A stretch of DNA of 64,000 bases from Halomonas alimentaria (GTDB lineage: Bacteria; Pseudomonadota; Gammaproteobacteria; Pseudomonadales; Halomonadaceae): positions 2,862,805-2,926,804 of the forward strand of contig NZ_WUTT01000001.1 in the NCBI RefSeq assembly GCF_009902005.1. Reading direction: 5' to 3'. Each line of letters opens with the position of its first letter. Within the stretch, counting starts at the first letter, position 1. Positions 1-10,945 of this stretch are shown here, piece after piece. The translations under genes and the position numbers were made by a program. The notes beneath the pieces were generated by a model. The model saw nothing but the letters and a program-made list of their open reading frames with translations, ran no database searches and was not told where the DNA came from.

Positions 1-2
1 AG

Positions 3-383
3 ACCAGCGGCGGCGCCGCGCTGATCGCCGAGGCGATGCTCGCCTGGGGTAGCGAATGGCCGGTGGTGGTCACCCTGACCGGTCTCTTCGTGGTCACCAT
101 GATGCTCTCCGACGTGGTCAATAATGCCGCGGCGGCGGTGCTGATGGCACCCATCGCGGCGAGCCTGGCCAATGGCTTCGGGGTCTCCCTGGATCCTTTC
201 CTGATGGCCGTGGCAGTCAGCGCCTCCTGTGCCTTCCTGACCCCCATCGGTCACCAGTCCAACACCCTGGTGATGGGCCCCGGTGGCTACCGCTTCGGCG
301 ACTACTGGCGCATGGGACTGCCCCTGGAGGCGGTGATCACCCTGGTGGCCATCCCCATGATCCTGCTGGTGTGGCCGCTGTAA
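3..383 (+). CDS. SLC13-family permease, C-terminal part
   Basis: This is the last ~126 codons of a membrane transporter whose start lies before the window; the frame is open from base 3. Hydrophobic helices alternate with the motif DVVNNAAAAVLMAPIA and a later TPIGHQSNTLV segment. The NNAAA and PIGHQSN helix-break signatures are typical of SLC13/ArsB-like anion permeases, including the large forms with central TrkA-C domains. The substrate (sulfate, dicarboxylate or other anion) cannot be told from the C-terminus. The gene converges on fadE, and a short GC hairpin separates them. Family is seen from motifs; substrate is unknown. Confidence 0.75.
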   Translation, partial: TSGGAALIAEAMLAWGSEWPVVVTLTGLFVVTMMLSDVVNNAAAAVLMAPIAASLANGFGVSLDPFLMAVAVSASCAFLTPIGHQSNTLVMGPGGYRFGDYWRMGLPLEAVITLVAIPMILLVWPL

Positions 384-389
384 ACGAAT

Positions 390-412
390 CGCCCCGGCAC
401 ATGGCCGGGGCG
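390..412. terminator. Hairpin between convergent SLC13 gene and fadE
   Basis: A 9-bp perfect GC stem (CGCCCCGGC / GCCGGGGCG) with a 5-nt loop lies just after the permease stop and before the fadE stop on the other strand. No clear T-run is present on either side, so intrinsic termination is plausible but not certain. Confidence 0.5.
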
Positions 413-436
413 TGGGGTTGGCGGGGATGAGAACCG

Positions 437-2884
437 TCAGGCGGCGTGGTGGCGCAGTACCTTGGCCTTGTCGATGACGAAAGCGTCGTACTCGAAGTCG
501 TCCACGGTGAGCAGTTCCAGCACCTGGGCCTCGCGCTCGTGCATAAAGGTGGCATCCTCCTCACTGATGATGCCGGCTCTGGCAGCCTCTTCCACCCGCT
601 GCTCGGGATGCAGTGCATCAGAGGGCAGCTCCCCCTTCGCATAGGCCTTGTTGACGGTGCGGTAGAGGGTCTCGGCACGCTCCTGGGTGGCCAGCAGGGC
701 GTTGTACTGCGCCAGGGGGTTCGCCTGTTCGCCGTCGTCGGCGCTCCAGGTGTTGGCCAGCAGCTTCTCGCGCAGGGCGCTGTCTCGTGAGACCGCCTGG
801 GCGATGCTACGGGCCAGGTCGTCATGGGGACGCTTGAAGCGTTTGCCGCGTGGCATCACCACCCGGCGCAGCACGCCGGCGAGCAGCCGGTTGGGCAGGT
901 TGTCGAACAGCTCGTCCAGGGCCTGCTCGGCGCGGCCCAGCAGCAGCTGGCAGCTGTAGTGCAGCAGTGCCTCCTCGCCTTCCACCTTGTCTCCCTCGTG
1001 CCATTGCTTGAGCACCATGGAGGCGAGGTAGAGGTTCGACAGCACGTCGCCCAGACGCGCCGAGAGCATCTCGCGCAGCTTGAGGGTGGCGCCGAGGCTC
1101 GCCATGGCGGCATCGGCGCAGAGCCCGAAGCCGGCGGAGAGGCGCGCGACCTCCTGGGCGTAGCGCTGCGCCTCGCCATCGAAGGGCACCGCCTGCTTGC
1201 CGATGCCCAGCCCCTGGGTAAAGGCGCGGGCGGCGTTGCCGAAGATCAGGCCGGCGTGGCCGAAGAAGGCGCGGTCGAAGGCCTGGATATCGTCGGCATC
1301 CTTGGCTGCGAGTTCCTCGAGCACATAGGGATGGCAGCGGATCGCCCCCTGGCCGAAGATCATCAGGTTGCGGGTCATGATGTTGGCGCCTTCCACGGTG
1401 ATCGCCACCGGATTGGCGCTGTAGCCTATCCCTAAGTAGTTGCGCGGGCCCAGGGTCACCGCCTTGCCGCCATGGATATCCATGGCGTCGCCGAGGATCA
1501 CCCGCTGGAACTCGGTGAGCTGGCTCTTGAGGATCGCCGAGGGGACCGCCGGTTTCTCGCCACGGTCGATGGTGTTCGCGGTCTGGTAGACCGCCGCCTG
1601 GGCGATATAGCCCAGCGCCGTCATGCGGGCGAGTGGCTCTTGCACCCCCTCCATCTCTGCCACCGGCACGTTGAACTGCCGGCGGATACGCGCGAAGCCG
1701 CCGCTCCAGCCGATGGCGTAGCGGGCGGTGCCGGTGGCGCCGGAGGGCAGGGTGATGCAGCGTCCCACGGAGAGGCACTCCACCAGCATCCGCCAACCCT
1801 GGCCGATCATCGCCTCGCCACCGATGATGGTGTCCATCGGTACGAAGACATCCTTGCCCTTGATCGGGCCGTTGAGGAACGGGCTGCCGATGGGGTGGTG
1901 GCGACGGCCGATCTCCATGCCCGCGGTATCGCGGGGGATCAGCGCCAGGGTGATGCCGCGATCCTCCTCGTCACCCAGCAGCTTCTCCGGGTCGAACAGG
2001 CGGAAGGCCAGGCCCACCACGGTGGCGATGGGCGCCAAGGTGATCCAGCGCTTCTCGAAGTTGAGGCGCACGCCCAGCACCTCCTTGCCGTCGATCTCCT
2101 GTTTGCAGACCACGCCGGTGTCGGGCAGCGAGGTGGCGTCAGACCCGGCTCGAGGGCCGGTGAGGCCGAAGCAGGGGATCTCGCGGCCGTCGGCCAGCCG
2201 CGGCAGGTAGTGGTTCTTCTGCTCGTCGGTGCCGTACTTGAGCAGCAACTCGCCCGGGCCCAGGGAGTTGGGCACGCCCACGGTAACCATCAGGGTCTCG
2301 TTGATGGAGAGCTTCTGCAGCACCAGGGACTGGGCCTTGGCGGAGAAACCCAGGCCGCCGTACTCCTTCGGGATGATCATCCCGAAGTAGCGCTCCTGCT
2401 TGAGGTGGTCCCAGAGTTCCTGGGGCAGGTCGGCACGCTCCTTGGCGATATCCCAGGCGTTGCACATGCCGGCAGCCACGGAGCACTGGTGGTCGATGAA
2501 GGCACGCTCCTCCTCGGTGAGACCATTGTCCGTATAGTCCAGCAGCGCCTGCCAGTTCGGCTTGCCGGTGAAGAGCTCGCCGTCCCAGGCCACGCTGCCG
2601 GCCTCCAGCGCGGTGCGTTCGGTGTCGGAGACCTTCGGCGAGACCTTCTTGAACATGGCGAAGAGGCGCGGGGTCAGCCACTTGCCGCGCAGGGCCGGCA
2701 GGCCGGCGGCGGCGATAACCGCGGCTGCGGCGAGCAGGATGACGCCAAGCACCGCGGAGGCGACGAGCAGGCTTATCAGACCGGTGACGGCGAGAACCGC
2801 CAGGGCGGGCAGGGCGCCCGCCTCGCGGCGCATCACCGCGAGCAGGCCAACGATGGCCGCGAGAAGCAGGATCAGGGTGAGCAT
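437..2884 (-). CDS. fadE: Acyl-CoA dehydrogenase FadE
   Basis: FadE catalyses the first, FAD-dependent step of fatty-acid beta-oxidation, acyl-CoA to trans-2-enoyl-CoA. The 815-aa length matches the long FadE subfamily (about 814 aa in E. coli) rather than the ~380-aa short acyl-CoA dehydrogenases. Residues 1-65 are two hydrophobic segments, consistent with membrane association. The catalytic/FAD core is visible around residues 110-520, with the conserved stretch LTGPRAGSDATS at 241-252, and a long FadE-specific C-terminal domain follows. It sits alone on the minus strand, downstream of a 420-bp intergenic region containing a palindromic repeat. Start chosen at the ATG that opens the hydrophobic N-terminus. 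Identification is firm. Confidence 0.95.
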   Translation of the reverse strand: MLTLILLLAAIVGLLAVMRREAGALPALAVLAVTGLISLLVASAVLGVILLAAAAVIAAAGLPALRGKWLTPRLFAMFKKVSPKVSDTERTALEAGSVAWDGELFTGKPNWQALLDYTDNGLTEEERAFIDHQCSVAAGMCNAWDIAKERADLPQELWDHLKQERYFGMIIPKEYGGLGFSAKAQSLVLQKLSINETLMVTVGVPNSLGPGELLLKYGTDEQKNHYLPRLADGREIPCFGLTGPRAGSDATSLPDTGVVCKQEIDGKEVLGVRLNFEKRWITLAPIATVVGLAFRLFDPEKLLGDEEDRGITLALIPRDTAGMEIGRRHHPIGSPFLNGPIKGKDVFVPMDTIIGGEAMIGQGWRMLVECLSVGRCITLPSGATGTARYAIGWSGGFARIRRQFNVPVAEMEGVQEPLARMTALGYIAQAAVYQTANTIDRGEKPAVPSAILKSQLTEFQRVILGDAMDIHGGKAVTLGPRNYLGIGYSANPVAITVEGANIMTRNLMIFGQGAIRCHPYVLEELAAKDADDIQAFDRAFFGHAGLIFGNAARAFTQGLGIGKQAVPFDGEAQRYAQEVARLSAGFGLCADAAMASLGATLKLREMLSARLGDVLSNLYLASMVLKQWHEGDKVEGEEALLHYSCQLLLGRAEQALDELFDNLPNRLLAGVLRRVVMPRGKRFKRPHDDLARSIAQAVSRDSALREKLLANTWSADDGEQANPLAQYNALLATQERAETLYRTVNKAYAKGELPSDALHPEQRVEEAARAGIISEEDATFMHEREAQVLELLTVDDFEYDAFVIDKAKVLRHHAA

Positions 2885-3023
2885 GGAGAGACTCCGGTTG
2901 TTGTAAGTCGCAAGGATTCGAACAGATGTTTGAATTCTTGCAGGTTAGCCCACATCGGTGCAACCGGCCAGTAGGCATGCATAGGGTTATCGCAGATTGC
3001 TCGTAGCTCGGGGCTGATCTGGC

Positions 3024-3204
3024 GACAAGTCCCGGGGCGCCGGACCGTAGAGGAGGCGCTGTGAACCCCTCCCTGGGCGCTACCGACGCCCTGCTTCGCT
3101 CTCGCGTCCCGCTCCGCTTGCAGGTCCGGTGCTGGCCATCCATGGCCAGCCCGTTCGGAGCGGTGCTCCTCACCCCTGGCGTAGGACCTCCTCTACGACT
3201 TGTC
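3024..3204. repeat. Large imperfect palindromic intergenic element
   Basis: The 2885-3305 gap between fadE and betA holds no convincing gene. Its centre is a structured element. The left arm is GACAAGTC (3024-3031) plus GTAGAGGAGG (3047-3056). The right arm, CCTCCTCTACGACTTGTC (3187-3204), is contiguous, so the left arm carries a 15-nt insertion relative to it. Inside is a second perfect hairpin, GCTGGCCAT / ATGGCCAGC (3131-3150). The layout resembles extragenic palindromic repeats seen in halomonads and pseudomonads (family assignment from memory). No second copy was noticed in this window. Confidence 0.5.
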
Positions 3205-3305
3205 CCCAGCGCCCCTAAGTTCCTGCATCTGCGGTACCTCTGTTCCCACGAAAACGCCCCGCGCTGCAGGGCAGGGCGGGGCGTCGTGGTGCCGCGTGGA
3301 CGTCT

Positions 3306-4997
3306 TCAGTCGAGGCGGCGCTGCGGCTCGCTGCGAGCGGGGGAGTCGCCCGCCACGTAGTAGGGGGCGTCGCTCTTCGGCAGCGGCTCGCGGCCGCGGA
3401 TGCGGTCGGCGATCTTCTCGGCCAGCATGATGGTCGGCGCGTTGAGGTTGCCGGTGGGGATCTGCGGGAAGAGCGAGGCATCCACCACTCGCAGTCCCTC
3501 CACGCCGTGCACCCGACCCTGGCCATCCACCACGGCGTCGTCACCTGCGCCCATGCGGCAGCTGCCGCAGGGGTGATAGGCGGTCTCGGCATGCGCCTTC
3601 ACGAAGGCGTCCAGCTCGGCGTCGGACTGCACGTCCGGCCCCGGCGAGATCTCCCGGCCGCGGTAGGCGTCGAAGGCGGGCTGATTGATGATCTCGCGGG
3701 TCAGGCGGATAGCGTCGCGGAACTCCTGCCAGTCCTTGTCGGTGGACATGTAGTTGAACAGGATGCTCGGCGCCGCCTCGGGGTCCCGTGAGGTCAGCCG
3801 AATGCGGCCGCGGCTCTCGGAACGCATGGAGCCCACGTGGGCCTGGAAGCCGTGGGCCTGCACTGCACTCTTGCCGTTGTAGCTGATGGCGATGGGCAGG
3901 AAGTGGTACTGCAGGTTGGGCCACGCCTCCTGGTCATTGCTGCGGATGAAGCCCGCCGCCTCGAACTGGTTGCTGGCGCCGATGCCGCGGCCGAGGAACA
4001 GCCACTCGGCGCCGATCTTCGGCTGGTTCCACCACTTCAATGCCGGGTAGAGCGAGATCGGCTGGGTGCATTCGTACTGGATGTACATCTCCAGGTGATC
4101 CTGGAGGTGGGCGCCGACGTTGTCGTTGATGTGAACCGCCTCGATGCCGCACTCGTCGAGGACCTCGCGGGGGCCGACGCCGGAGCGCTGCAGGATCTGC
4201 GGCGAGGCGATCGCCCCGCCGCACAGCAGGACCTCGCGGCGGGCGTGTACCCGCTGCTCCTGGCCGCGGCGCTGGTAGCGCACGCCCACCGCCCGCTTGG
4301 CCTCGAACTCGATGACGTCGGTGATGGCGCGGGTCTCGATAGTCAGGTTCTCGCGCTGCTTCGCCTGGTCGAGATAGCCACGGGCGGTGGAGGCGCGCCG
4401 GCCGTTGGGCGTCACGAAGCGGTCCATGGGGCCGAAGCCCTCCTGCTGGTAGCCGTTGACGTCCTCGGTCTCCAGGTAGCCGGCCTGCTTGCCCGCCTCG
4501 ATGAAGGTGCGGTAGAGCGGGTTGTTCCCGGCTTTCGGCGTCGTGACGCTCACCGGGCCGTCGCCGCCATGGTAGTCGTTCGGGCCGATGTCGCGAGTCT
4601 CGGACTTCCTGAAGTAGGGCAGGCAGTCGGCGTAGCTCCAGTCCGCCAGGCCCGGCGCCTGGGCCCAGTGGTCGTAATCCAGGGCGTTGCCGCGGATGTA
4701 GCACATGCCGTTGATCAGCGAGGAGCCCCCCAGCCCCTTGCCACGGCCGCACTCCATGCGCCGGCCGTCCATGTACGGCTCGGGGTCGGTCTCGAAGGCC
4801 CAGTTGTAGCGCTTGCCCTGCAACGGGTAGGCCAGGGCCGCCGGCATCTGGGTGCGGAAGTCGAAGCGGTGGTCGGGACCACCGGCCTCGAGCAGCAGCA
4901 CCGAGACCTCCGAGTCCTCGGTGAGGCGGGTGGCGAGCACATTGCCGGCCGAGCCGGCGCCGATGATGACGTAGTCGAATTCACGGATCTGGGGCAC
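3306..4997 (-). CDS. betA: Choline dehydrogenase BetA
   Basis: BetA is a membrane-associated GMC-family flavoprotein oxidising choline to betaine aldehyde (and further to glycine betaine), the first step of osmoprotectant synthesis from choline. The 563-aa protein has the N-terminal Rossmann FAD-binding motif GAGSAG at 13-18, the GMC signature region [12 protein letters not shown] near residue 90, and the C-terminal [10 protein letters not shown] box with the conserved active-site His475. It is the last gene of the betI-betB-betA operon, starting 9 bp after the betB stop. Regulation is expected through BetI at the shared upstream palindrome. Family and operon context make this assignment strong. 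Confidence 0.96.
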   Translation of the reverse strand: MPQIREFDYVIIGAGSAGNVLATRLTEDSEVSVLLLEAGGPDHRFDFRTQMPAALAYPLQGKRYNWAFETDPEPYMDGRRMECGRGKGLGGSSLINGMCYIRGNALDYDHWAQAPGLADWSYADCLPYFRKSETRDIGPNDYHGGDGPVSVTTPKAGNNPLYRTFIEAGKQAGYLETEDVNGYQQEGFGPMDRFVTPNGRRASTARGYLDQAKQRENLTIETRAITDVIEFEAKRAVGVRYQRRGQEQRVHARREVLLCGGAIASPQILQRSGVGPREVLDECGIEAVHINDNVGAHLQDHLEMYIQYECTQPISLYPALKWWNQPKIGAEWLFLGRGIGASNQFEAAGFIRSNDQEAWPNLQYHFLPIAISYNGKSAVQAHGFQAHVGSMRSESRGRIRLTSRDPEAAPSILFNYMSTDKDWQEFRDAIRLTREIINQPAFDAYRGREISPGPDVQSDAELDAFVKAHAETAYHPCGSCRMGAGDDAVVDGQGRVHGVEGLRVVDASLFPQIPTGNLNAPTIMLAEKIADRIRGREPLPKSDAPYYVAGDSPARSEPQRRLD

Positions 4998-5006
4998 GGG
5001 ATCTCC

Positions 5007-6472
<1,466 letters not shown>

Positions 6473-6476
<4 letters not shown>

Positions 6477-7090
6477 GAGTCTCTCCTTGAGGAGGTGTCG
6501 GTAGCGGAGGCGGCAAGTAGCCGGTCGAGGGTGGCGAGCGCCGCGCGGCGCGCGCCGTCGGCGTCCAGGCCCTCCGGCGTCAGCGCCCCGCGCAGCCACA
6601 GGCCATCGATCACTGCCGCCAGTGTGCGTGAGGCCAGGCGGGCCTCCTCATGCGGCATCAGGCGGCGGAACTGGGCGCACAGGTTCGAATAGAGGCGTCG
6701 GTCGTTGACCTGCTGCAGCCGGGCGAGGCTCGGCTTGTGCATGCTGCTGGCCCAGAAAGCCAGCCAGGTCTTGGCGACAGGGTCGGTCACCTGGCTGCGA
6801 TCGAAGTTGCCCTCGATAATCGCCTCCAACCGGGCTCGCGGGGTGTCATGCGGCAGCTCGCGGCGGCAGGCAGCAACGGCGTCGCCCAGGTCGGTGAGGA
6901 TCTGGCGCATGGTGGCTTCGAGCAGTCCATCCTTGCCGCCGAAGTAGTGGCTGATGATGCCGGCGGAGACGCCGGCATGCCGCGCGATGCGTGCCACGGT
7001 CGTGTCGGCCAGGCCGACCTCATCGATGGCCGCCATAGTCGCCTTGATCAGCTGCTGGCGGCGGATGGGTTCCATTCCGACCTTGGGCAT
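6473..7090 (-). CDS. betI: TetR-family choline-responsive repressor BetI
   Basis: BetI represses the bet genes and is relieved by choline. The 205-aa protein starts [15 protein letters not shown], the conserved BetI opening, and has a TetR helix-turn-helix around residues 27-50 ([26 protein letters not shown]). The C-terminal half is the ligand/dimer domain. ATG 7090 was chosen because it gives the canonical N-terminus; the open frame continues upstream without family similarity. It is first in the operon, translationally coupled to betB by an ATGA overlap, and faces the binding-protein gene across a 151-bp region holding a perfect TTGAACGTTCAA-type palindrome. Confidence 0.95.
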
Positions 7091-7170
7091 CGTTGAGCCC
7101 TCCCTTGTCCGGATGACTTGCCACCACACCGGTATGTGCGGTTAGGATAGGCACAGCTTGCCATTTCTTT

Positions 7171-7184
7171 ATTGAACGTTCAAT
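7171..7184. promoter_or_regulatory. Probable BetI operator
   Basis: A perfect 14-bp palindrome, ATTGAACGTTCAAT, lies 81 bp upstream of betI and 58 bp upstream of the divergent binding-protein gene. Known BetI sites are TTGAACGTTCAA-like palindromes within bet promoters, so one repressor dimer here could control both directions. The palindrome is seen directly; binding is inferred. Confidence 0.75.
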
Positions 7185-7209
7185 CAATAAAAGTGTGGCA
7201 GACTCCGAC

Positions 7210-7215
7210 TATACT
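7210..7215 (+). promoter_or_regulatory. -10-like element for the binding-protein gene
   Basis: TATACT, 27 bp before the ATG at 7242, follows the BetI palindrome and precedes a strong GGAGGA ribosome-binding site. No good -35 is seen at the ideal spacing, so this is tentative. Confidence 0.4.
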
Positions 7216-7241
7216 CAATTCCCCTCACCGGAGGATATTTC

Positions 7242-8207
7242 ATGAGTGCATCTCCCCTGACTTTCCGCCTCGGCCTTGGCCTGGGCGCCACTGTCCTGGC
7301 CCTCGGCGCGACCCCGCTGTATGCCCAGGAGTCCGAGAGCTGCAGCACGCTGCGCTTCGCCGAGGTGGGCTGGACGGATATCACCGCCACTACCGCCCTG
7401 ACCACCGAGGTACTCGAGGCGCTGGGCTATGACACCCGCATCGACACTGTCTCCGTGCCCATCGCCTACCAGGGCATGAAGAACGGCGACTTCGATATCT
7501 TCCTGGGCAACTGGATGCCCTCCATGGCATCGATCAGCGACCCCTACGTCGAGGACGGCAGCGTCGACCGCCTGGGTGCCAATCTCGAGGGCGCCAAGTA
7601 CACCCTGGCGGTGCCGCAGTACGTGCACGATGCAGGCGTTACCTCGGTAGAGGATCTCGCCGAGCATGCCGAGAAGTTCGATTCCTCCATTCACGGCATC
7701 GAGGCCGGCAACGATGGCAATCAGCTGATCCAGCAGATGATCGACGATGATGCCTTCGGCCTGGGGGACTGGCAGCTGATCGACTCCAGCGAGGCGGGCA
7801 TGCTGTCCGAACTGGGTGCCAGGGTGCCGGACGAGGAGTGGATGGTATTCCTGGGCTGGGAGCCCCACCCGATGAACACCAACTTCGATATGGCCTATCT
7901 CGAGGGTGCCGGCGACTACTTCGGCCCCGACCTGGGCGGTGCCACGGTCTATACCAACACCCGTAGCGGCTTCGTCGAGGAGTGCGGCAACGTCGGCACC
8001 CTGCTTTCCAACCTCGAGTTCACCCTCGAGATGGAGAACCAGCTGATGGGCGAGATCATGGACGAGGGTGAGGATCCCCGCGACGCCGCCCGCGCCTATC
8101 TGCAGGCCAACCCCGAGGTGCTCGAGGCGTGGCTCGAGGGCGTCGAGACCCGCGATGGCGAGGCGGGCCTTGCCGCGGTGCGCGAGGCACTCGATATCGA
8201 CTCCTGA
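7242..8207 (+). CDS. Choline/betaine ABC transporter substrate-binding protein, solitary
   Basis: A 321-aa periplasmic binding protein with a signal peptide of ~29 residues ending ...TPLYAQ. The mature part begins with a cysteine-containing CSTLRFAEVGWTD segment and carries ...FDIFLGNWMPS..., GIEAGNDGNQ and FLGWEPHPMN. These aromatic-rich motifs are typical of the ChoX/ProX (OpuAC) family binding quaternary amines such as choline and betaine. It faces betIBA across a BetI-type palindrome, supporting a choline role. No permease or ATPase gene follows; the next features are tRNA genes. It therefore probably works with a transporter core encoded elsewhere, as the orphan binding proteins BetX/CaiX/CbcX do with CbcWV in Pseudomonas. 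Strong RBS (GGAGGA, 8 nt) fixes the start. Confidence 0.85.
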   Translation: MSASPLTFRLGLGLGATVLALGATPLYAQESESCSTLRFAEVGWTDITATTALTTEVLEALGYDTRIDTVSVPIAYQGMKNGDFDIFLGNWMPSMASISDPYVEDGSVDRLGANLEGAKYTLAVPQYVHDAGVTSVEDLAEHAEKFDSSIHGIEAGNDGNQLIQQMIDDDAFGLGDWQLIDSSEAGMLSELGARVPDEEWMVFLGWEPHPMNTNFDMAYLEGAGDYFGPDLGGATVYTNTRSGFVEECGNVGTLLSNLEFTLEMENQLMGEIMDEGEDPRDAARAYLQANPEVLEAWLEGVETRDGEAGLAAVREALDIDS

Positions 8208-8294
8208 GGAGATGCTGCCGGGCTTGCCAAGCGGCGGGCCCGCGTGCATAATGCGTCTCCATTGCTCGGCCGAGGTCGGGCAATCTTGTGAAAA

Positions 8295-8371
8295 GGCTAC
8301 GTAGCTCAGCTGGTTAGAGCACATCACTCATAATGATGGGGTCCCCTGTTCGAATCAGGGCGTAGCCACCA
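8295..8371 (+). tRNA. tRNA-Met(CAT), elongator
   Basis: Complete 77-nt cloverleaf: acceptor GGCTACG/CGTAGCC, anticodon loop CTCATAA, T-loop TTCGAAT and encoded CCA. The body matches the elongator tRNA-Met type rather than the initiator. An identical copy lies inverted at 12349-12425. Confidence 0.95.
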
Positions 8372-8381
8372 GGATCTTCCC

Positions 8382-8421
8382 AGCGCCCGCCCGGCAATTG
8401 CCGCGCGGGCGCTGTGCGTTT
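8382..8421 (+). terminator. Hairpin after tRNA-Met
   Basis: AGCGCCCG (8382-8389) pairs with CGGGCGCT (8406-8413), followed after a few bases by TTTT. It fits an intrinsic terminator for the tRNA-Met transcript. Confidence 0.5.
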
Positions 8422-8455
8422 TGATGGGTGTGGGCAAGGATCATCGTGGAGGTCC

Positions 8456-8483
8456 TTGACCTGGCCGGGCGGATCCGTATACT
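8456..8483 (+). promoter_or_regulatory. Sigma-70 promoter of tRNA-Asn
   Basis: TTGACC (8456-8461), a 16-bp spacer and TATACT (8478-8483), followed by a GC-rich discriminator typical of stringently controlled stable-RNA promoters. The tRNA 5' end is at 8505. Confidence 0.7.
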
Positions 8484-8504
8484 ACGCCCCGTGTTCGACG
8501 CCGT

Positions 8505-8580
<76 letters not shown>

Positions 8581-8690
8581 CCTTCTTCCCCCCTGCACTA
8601 GCCACACCCTTGTATCACGACTCCTGTCCGGCCAAGCTCCGGCGTTTCTGCGTGTCCGTTCGTTGGCGGTGACGGCGATCTGCCGCCATG

Positions 8691-8718
8691 AAAAAGGCCG
8701 CCGCCCATGGGTGACGGC
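8691..8718 (-). terminator. Intrinsic terminator of prc
   Basis: Read on the minus strand, a GGCCGtCaCCC / GGGcGgCGGCC stem is followed by TTTTT, 25-50 bp past the prc stop codon. Confidence 0.6.
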
Positions 8719-8742
8719 CGTGTATCGGCAGGGTGGGGCGAT

Positions 8743-10815
8743 TCAGTCGCGGTGGGCGAAGCGGAAGTTGCTCTCCAGCTGGGCGTAGTCGAGCAGGATC
8801 TGGGCCGCTTCCTGCACCTGCACCTGCTCCACCGGTTCCTCCTCCTGTTCTTCGCCGCTCTCATCTTCCTCGCCCCGGGCGTCGATCCACTCCTCCAGGG
8901 GTTCCAGACCCAGGGCCTCGCGGCGCTGGTTCTCCAGGGCCAGCTGTTCGGCCTCCTGGGCCTCGGCTTCCTCCTGGCGGAGCTCACGGTTGAGACTGAG
9001 GCTGGTGGTCTCCTCGCGCATCCGGCGGTTCAGCTCGGCCTGCTGCTCGAGATAGCGGAAGTTGGGGTGGGCCTCGGTGCGCTGGCGATGGCGGTCGCGC
9101 AGCGACTCCAGGAAGCGCCACGGCTCGCCGTACTCGCGGTACTGCACCGAGCGCACGGTGTCCCAGTCCAGGGCGTTGTCGAGGCTGCTCTCGCCGATCA
9201 GCTCGGGGTCGATCAGGCTCGGGAAGATGATGTCCGGCTCCACGCCGCGGTGCTGGGTGCTCTCGCCGGAGATGCGGTAGAACTTGGCGCGGGTCAGCTT
9301 GATCTCGCCATGGCTGAGCTCGTTGAGGGTCTGCACCGTGCCCTTGCCGAAGGTGGGGGTGCCCACCACCAGGCCGCGACCGTAGTCCTGGATGGCGCCG
9401 GCGAAGATCTCAGAGGCGGAGGCCGACAGGCGGTTGACCAGCACCACCAGCGGGCCGTCGTAGGCGGCGCCGGTCTCGGTATCGCCGTAGAGACTGATGC
9501 GCCCGCGGGCATCGCGCACCTGGACGGTGGGCCCGCGGTCGATGAACAGCCCGATCAGCGAGTTGGCCTCCTGCAGCGCGCCGCCACCGTTGTTGCGCAG
9601 GTCGAGCACGATGCCCTCGATTCCTTGCTCCTGGAGTGACTCGATCTCCTTGGCCACGTCGCGGGTGGTGCTGCGGTAATCCTCCTCGCCGGCCTGCCAG
9701 GCGTCGAAGTCGACGTAGAAGGTGGGGACCGTGATCACTCCGACACGGTGAGTGCCGTCGTCGCGCTCGAGCTCGATCACCTCGCTCTGGGCGGCCTGGT
9801 CCTCGAGCTTCACGGTGTCCCGGGTGATCTGCACCTCCTTGGAGCGGGTCATGTCCACCGCCTGGGCGGGCACCACGTCGAGACGGACCACCGAGCCCTT
9901 GGGGCCACGGATCAGCTCCACCACCTCGTCCAGGCGCATGCCCACCACGTTGACCATCTCGCCCTCTTCCTGGCCGACCCCGACGATGCGGTCGGCGGGC
10001 TCGAGCACGCCGGCCCGTTCCGCCGGCCCGCCGGGCACCAGGCTCGATACCTTGACGTATTCGCCGTCGGCCTGGAGCAGGGCGCCGATGCCTTCCAGCG
10101 ACAGACGCATCTGGATATCGAAGGACTCCCCCTGGCGAGGGGAGAGGTACTCGCTGTGGGGATCGATGGTGCTGGTGACGGCGGCCATCAGCAGGCCGAA
10201 GACATCTTCCGGCTTGGTCTGGCGCAGGCGGTTGAGCTGGCCCTCGTAGCGCTGGCGAAGGTTGGTCTCGATCTGCTCGTCGTCCTGGTCGCTGATCGCC
10301 AGGGTCAGGGCGGCGTTCTTGAGGCGGCGGGTCCACAGCTCGTCGAGGGCCTGGGTGCTCTCCGCCCAGGGTGCATCCTCGCGGTCCACTTCCAGGCGCT
10401 GCTGGCCGTCATAGGTGAAGTCGAGGCCCTCGTCGAGGCGCGCCAGCAACCATTCGAAGCGTGCCTCGGCGCGCTCGTGGTAGCGCTGATAGAGCGCGAA
10501 GAAGGGGGATAGCTCACCATCGAGCAGGGCGTCATCGATCTGCTCTTCCAGCGGGAGGAACTCCGCCACGTCCTGTTCGGTCAGGAAGGCGCGCTGACCG
10601 TCAAGCACGTCGAGATAGCGCTCGAAGGCCTGGCGTGACCAGTTGTCGTCCAGGCTGACGTCGGCGTAGTGGCCGTAGCGCAGCGATTCGGCCACTTCGG
10701 TGGCGACCTGGCGCTGGGCGTCGGTGGGTTCTGGCTGTGCCAGGGCGACGCCGGCGGTCAGCAGCAGGCCTGCCAGCACGGCCATGGATCGTCCCGTATG
10801 GGCAAGCGGGCTCAT
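8743..10815 (-). CDS. prc: Tail-specific (C-terminal processing) protease Prc/Tsp
   Basis: A periplasmic S41-family protease that degrades or trims proteins by their C-termini and affects cell-wall hydrolases. From the chosen start (690 aa) there is a signal peptide of ~26 residues (...LLLTAGVALAQ), an N-terminal Tsp domain, a PDZ domain around residues 235-320, the S41 core, and an acidic, charged C-terminal domain. The Ser/Lys dyad region NRLSASASEIFAGAIQDYGRG...GKGTVQ gives Ser466, Asp477 and Lys491, spaced as in E. coli Tsp. ATG 10815 was chosen because it places the signal peptide correctly and has GGGAG upstream; ATG 10848 is the alternative. Divergent from the M18 peptidase. Confidence 0.93.
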   Translation of the reverse strand: MSPLAHTGRSMAVLAGLLLTAGVALAQPEPTDAQRQVATEVAESLRYGHYADVSLDDNWSRQAFERYLDVLDGQRAFLTEQDVAEFLPLEEQIDDALLDGELSPFFALYQRYHERAEARFEWLLARLDEGLDFTYDGQQRLEVDREDAPWAESTQALDELWTRRLKNAALTLAISDQDDEQIETNLRQRYEGQLNRLRQTKPEDVFGLLMAAVTSTIDPHSEYLSPRQGESFDIQMRLSLEGIGALLQADGEYVKVSSLVPGGPAERAGVLEPADRIVGVGQEEGEMVNVVGMRLDEVVELIRGPKGSVVRLDVVPAQAVDMTRSKEVQITRDTVKLEDQAAQSEVIELERDDGTHRVGVITVPTFYVDFDAWQAGEEDYRSTTRDVAKEIESLQEQGIEGIVLDLRNNGGGALQEANSLIGLFIDRGPTVQVRDARGRISLYGDTETGAAYDGPLVVLVNRLSASASEIFAGAIQDYGRGLVVGTPTFGKGTVQTLNELSHGEIKLTRAKFYRISGESTQHRGVEPDIIFPSLIDPELIGESSLDNALDWDTVRSVQYREYGEPWRFLESLRDRHRQRTEAHPNFRYLEQQAELNRRMREETTSLSLNRELRQEEAEAQEAEQLALENQRREALGLEPLEEWIDARGEEDESGEEQEEEPVEQVQVQEAAQILLDYAQLESNFRFAHRD

Positions 10816-10945
10816 CGATGAAGCACTCCCGGTTTGATGTACACTCATTTCCCTTGACCCTGATCCGGCCCGCGAGTTGCGCTGGCCGAGGATGCATTGT
10901 AGCAGCTTACCTGCTGCGCCCATCACCTCCAGCCCAGAGGAACCC

